Shown in pieces: positions 5,394 through 6,943 of a stretch of 6,943 nt of DNA. The notes beneath the pieces are model-generated. The model did not search any database. It saw only the letters and a program-made list of their open reading frames with translations, and was not told where the DNA came from. The stretch spans positions 1-6,943 of the forward strand of contig JAOTUX010000053.1 in the NCBI GenBank assembly GCA_029863665.1, given 5' to 3'. Every line of letters begins with the position of its first letter. Within the stretch, counting starts at the first letter, position 1. The stretch is from Candidatus Nitrosopumilus sp. Lineage in GTDB: Archaea; Thermoproteota; Nitrososphaeria; Nitrososphaerales; Nitrosopumilaceae. The position numbers and the translations under genes are program-made.

Positions 5394-5969
5394 CTAAACA
5401 TTATTTTTGGAAATTCTCTGTGAGAACATCTCTAGTTGGGAATAAACCGGTTTTTGTTCTTCTTCATAGACTTTAAGTAATTTCTTCCAAGACTTTTCAA
5501 AATCTCCCTTAAATTTACAAAATCCCTTTTGAGACGAAAGTGAAATTTCTTTGTTTGGATTATAATTCACATCATCAATTGATACTGCATGACTTAGAGC
5601 ATTTCGTACTTCAAATAATCTAGACATATCTCTTGTAAATTCAGGAGAAAAAACTTTCCAATCTAAAAAGATTCGAATTTTTCGATTCAATGGAACCAAA
5701 TTTAAAACATAAAGCAACTCATCATTGTTTTTCTCCTTAGAGTATCCAACTATGTGCATTCGAATAATCTCATCAAAAAGAAATCCCATTTTAGAAAATG
5801 CAGATAATATTTTGTCGCGGTCTTTGGTTATGATGATCTTTGATGAGAATCCAGACCTAAAATGTCCATTATTTATAAAATAATGCTTATTTTTGTATAT
5901 GAAATAGAATCGAATTTTATCTGAAAAATCTTGTTTTTTTAGTTGAAGAAACTCCAAATCTTTCATCAT
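5394..5969 (-). CDS. HEPN-like protein with RNALSH motif
   Basis: 191 residues from ATG ATG (5969 or 5966) to TAG. The central region is helical, and residues 112-127 read TRDMSRLFEVRNALSH. The R-N-A-L-S-H at 122-127 matches the R-X4-H signature of HEPN domains, with the Asn usual after the Arg. HEPN proteins are often metal-independent ribonucleases in toxin-antitoxin, Abi and CRISPR-linked defence, but many are non-nuclease scaffolds. Long helices precede the motif (KILSAFSKMGFLFDEIIRM) and another follows (FEKSWKKLLKVYEEEQ), as expected for the four-helix fold. Residues 1-50 look like a small beta-rich domain (IRFYFIYKNKHYFINNG). There is no signal peptide or membrane segment. It stands alone with long gaps on both sides and no nucleotidyltransferase partner in view, so a toxin-antitoxin pair is not supported. 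The fold call is moderate; the activity is unknown. Confidence 0.62.
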   Translation of the reverse strand: MMKDLEFLQLKKQDFSDKIRFYFIYKNKHYFINNGHFRSGFSSKIIITKDRDKILSAFSKMGFLFDEIIRMHIVGYSKEKNNDELLYVLNLVPLNRKIRIFLDWKVFSPEFTRDMSRLFEVRNALSHAVSIDDVNYNPNKEISLSSQKGFCKFKGDFEKSWKKLLKVYEEEQKPVYSQLEMFSQRISKNNV

Positions 5970-5999
5970 ACAACAGCCAAAAAAATCATTAATTAACAG

Positions 6000-6007
6000 T
6001 ATATTTG
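6000..6007 (-). promoter_or_regulatory. possible TATA box for the HEPN-like gene
   Basis: Read leftward, AAATATAC is centred about 34 bases before the ATG at 5969, predicting a leader of roughly seven bases. The match is weak and the region AT-rich. Confidence 0.3.
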
Positions 6008-6220
6008 ATTTTCATTAAAAGAATCGTGAATTATTTGAGATTAAATGTGGGTTAAGATTGCACAATTTTTAATTTTTTAGGTGTAATTGAAATTTTTTTT
6101 AGAGACAACTTGCTCTGGTAATTTTGTAACAAGTTATCTGAATAAACTAGATAGGTGGAAAGGATATTACAAATTTGATTAGTGGCACAATTTTGTGCTG
6201 AAATGTATCCAAAAATAGTC

Positions 6221-6355
6221 TTAGTATGGAGCAGAATATTCAACCCTAATTTTTGGAAGTGTAATTGTAAAAATTGTGGGAGATAAAGTTACGGAGATCA
6301 TGCCTCCATGAGATTCAATTATGGATTTTACACTTGCAAGTCCATCCACCACCAT
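6221..6355 (-). pseudogene. histidine kinase C-terminal fragment (HATPase G2 box)
   Basis: The frame from 6346 reads DGLASVKSIIESHGGMISV, then PTIFTITLPK, and ends at TAA (6221-6223). This is the end of a sensor histidine kinase ATPase domain: the G2 box GTGLGLASVKSIIESHGG, then the final strands (.PT.FTI.LPK). Only the last ~42 residues exist; the phosphoacceptor domain and the N and G1 boxes are absent. Directly upstream, across a GGTGGTGGA segment, the DNA instead encodes a superoxide dismutase fragment in a different frame. An ATG at 6355 is present, but a 44-residue product would not be a working kinase. It is a fossil, not a gene. Identification is confident because the motif is so characteristic. 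Confidence 0.8.
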
Positions 6356-6542
6356 GAAAATTGATTCGTTCTCTAACGTCTGGTTTTATCTGATCCAAGT
6401 CGGATAATATTGTGAGCAAACCTTTGTTCTGATTTTCTTTTGACATGACCTCACATGCATCATTTAATCCATTTGTGTAATCTTGATGATGTTTTTAATG
6501 GTGTATTTCCATTGTTTGTGCATCAATGTAGGGTTCCAATGC
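6345..6542 (-). pseudogene. Fe/Mn superoxide dismutase fragment with in-frame TAA
   Basis: One frame over 66 codons reads ALEPYIDAQTMEIHH, TAA (6495-6497), KHHQDYTNGLNDA, then LLTILSDLD and VRERINFHGGG. This is the first part of an Fe/Mn superoxide dismutase, which converts superoxide to hydrogen peroxide and oxygen. ALEP.I.A.TMEIHH.KHH..Y is the family's N-terminal signature, with the first metal-ligand His in HH and the gateway His and Tyr in KHH..Y. The FHGGG segment precedes the place where the second metal-ligand His would follow. That part and the whole C-terminal domain, with the remaining Asp and His ligands, are missing. The N-terminal start (MYELP-type) is also missing. The TAA stands where the family has a Ser, Asp or similar residue. 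Non-functional; family call confident. Confidence 0.82.
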
Positions 6543-6629
6543 CGCCACCCCAATTAATGAAAATATAGCACACGCGGCATCTTTTCTTCCCCTCCGCATA
6601 GCAAAGACCGCATCCAGAATTCTTATTCT
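6543..6629 (-). other. unidentified open frame fused in frame to the SOD fragment
   Basis: Upstream of ALEPYID the same frame stays open for 29 codons after a TAA (6630-6632): ILDAVFAMRRGRKDAACAIF, then SLIGVA. This is not the start of a superoxide dismutase. It reads like a basic loop followed by a membrane helix and faintly recalls the CcmC family of haem-handling membrane proteins, but I would not rely on that. It may be a third gene piece joined to the SOD fossil, or chance. Confidence 0.3.
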
Positions 6630-6883
6630 TTAAGACAAAAAAATCTAGGCATGCACAATTTGCGATCATTTTAAAACAAAAGATTGGAGCAATAACGGCA
6701 GTTGTTGCAAAAACAAGGCCAAAAGAAAGATTTATGATTAAGAATACCGTTAAAAAAACAGTTCAGATGGCTGTATCCGCAAAAAACGGACGGGCGCTGA
6801 ATCAAGACGGCAAGAGCCCGCCGAGGGCACCATTATTTCTTAATTTGGAAATAATTTGCTCAGATCAATTAGAATTTTCATGA
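6602..6883 (+). other. open frame without start, Lys-rich, GC-richer patch
   Basis: After a TAG at 6599-6601 the frame is open for 93 codons to TGA (6881-6883). The middle reads QFAIILKQKIGAITAVVAKT, RPKERFMIKNTVKKTVQMAV, and NGRALNQDGKSPPRAP. The only ATG is at the MIKN position, giving 49 residues. The DNA around 6785-6830 is clearly richer in G and C than the rest of the window. It could be the body of a gene that lost its start, or foreign DNA; no family is recognised. Its first ~28 bases lie antisense to the unidentified frame at 6543-6629, so both cannot be coding there. Confidence 0.25.
6832..6855. repeat. perfect inverted repeat ATTATTTC / GAAATAAT
   Basis: Eight-base arms at 6832-6839 and 6848-6855 flank an eight-base loop. 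It lies at the end of the GC-richer patch. No T run follows on the rightward strand, so intrinsic termination is not clearly supported. Confidence 0.4.
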
Positions 6884-6943
6884 TTATTATTGAAAAATAA
6901 GTAACAATATAATCGTCTACAAGAATATTAAAATTCAGGCAAT

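Noticed and set aside
6052..6243. Leftward 63-codon open frame starting at TTG
   Set aside because: It overlaps the end of the histidine kinase fossil in another frame, has no start signals, and its sequence resembles nothing; best taken as chance.

Overview
The window looks like a stretch of a low-GC ammonia-oxidising archaeon (Nitrososphaerota/Thaumarchaeota, Nitrosopumilus-like). Reasons: the base composition is AT-rich; TATA boxes lie about 27-31 nt ahead of start codons, as in leaderless archaeal transcripts; there is a stand-alone Lrp/AsnC ligand-binding domain; a secreted protein carries the PLKQIK...CKE.L.L motif, which I know from thaumarchaeal exported proteins; and a superoxide dismutase fragment has the thaumarchaeal-style INFHGGG stretch. 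This is recognition from memory, not a database result.

Layout. 1-347 (+): the 3' end of an Lrp/AsnC-type gene, then a 49-residue protein with eight cysteines, then a doubtful 18-codon ORF. 374-2019 (-): a regulator with a winged helix-turn-helix, an 8-TM membrane protein resembling the membrane sensor half of some bacterial signalling proteins, and a small membrane-anchored zinc-finger gene with two frameshifts. 2127-2381 (+): a divergent small exported protein with a C-terminal coiled coil. 2367-4508 (-): an apparent four-gene operon for exported or membrane proteins. 4509-5393: about 885 bp without a convincing gene, holding a diverged pair of ~90-bp repeats and two hairpins. 5394-5969 (-): an intact protein with an RNALSH motif of the HEPN type. 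5970-6943: almost no intact gene, but clear fossils: a superoxide dismutase fragment joined at a GGTGGTGGA segment to the last ~42 residues of a histidine kinase, plus two unidentified open frames.

The main result appears only when neighbouring reading frames are joined. All four genes of the 2367-4508 operon carry exactly one disabling lesion: TGA in the first, a one-base frameshift in the second, TAG in the third, TAA in the fourth. The TAG falls exactly on the tryptophan position of a duplicated Cys...Trp...Cys motif. The zinc-finger gene has two one-base insertions, and the SOD fossil has its own in-frame TAA. Either this is an accessory region in genetic decay, or the assembly carries point errors. 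The chimeric SOD/kinase fossil cannot be explained by base-call errors alone and favours real decay. All three stop codons are involved, which argues against codon reassignment.

Functionally, the regulator and 8-TM protein may form a split membrane-signal and transcription-control pair. The four-gene operon would have supplied Cys-rich exported proteins of unknown role.
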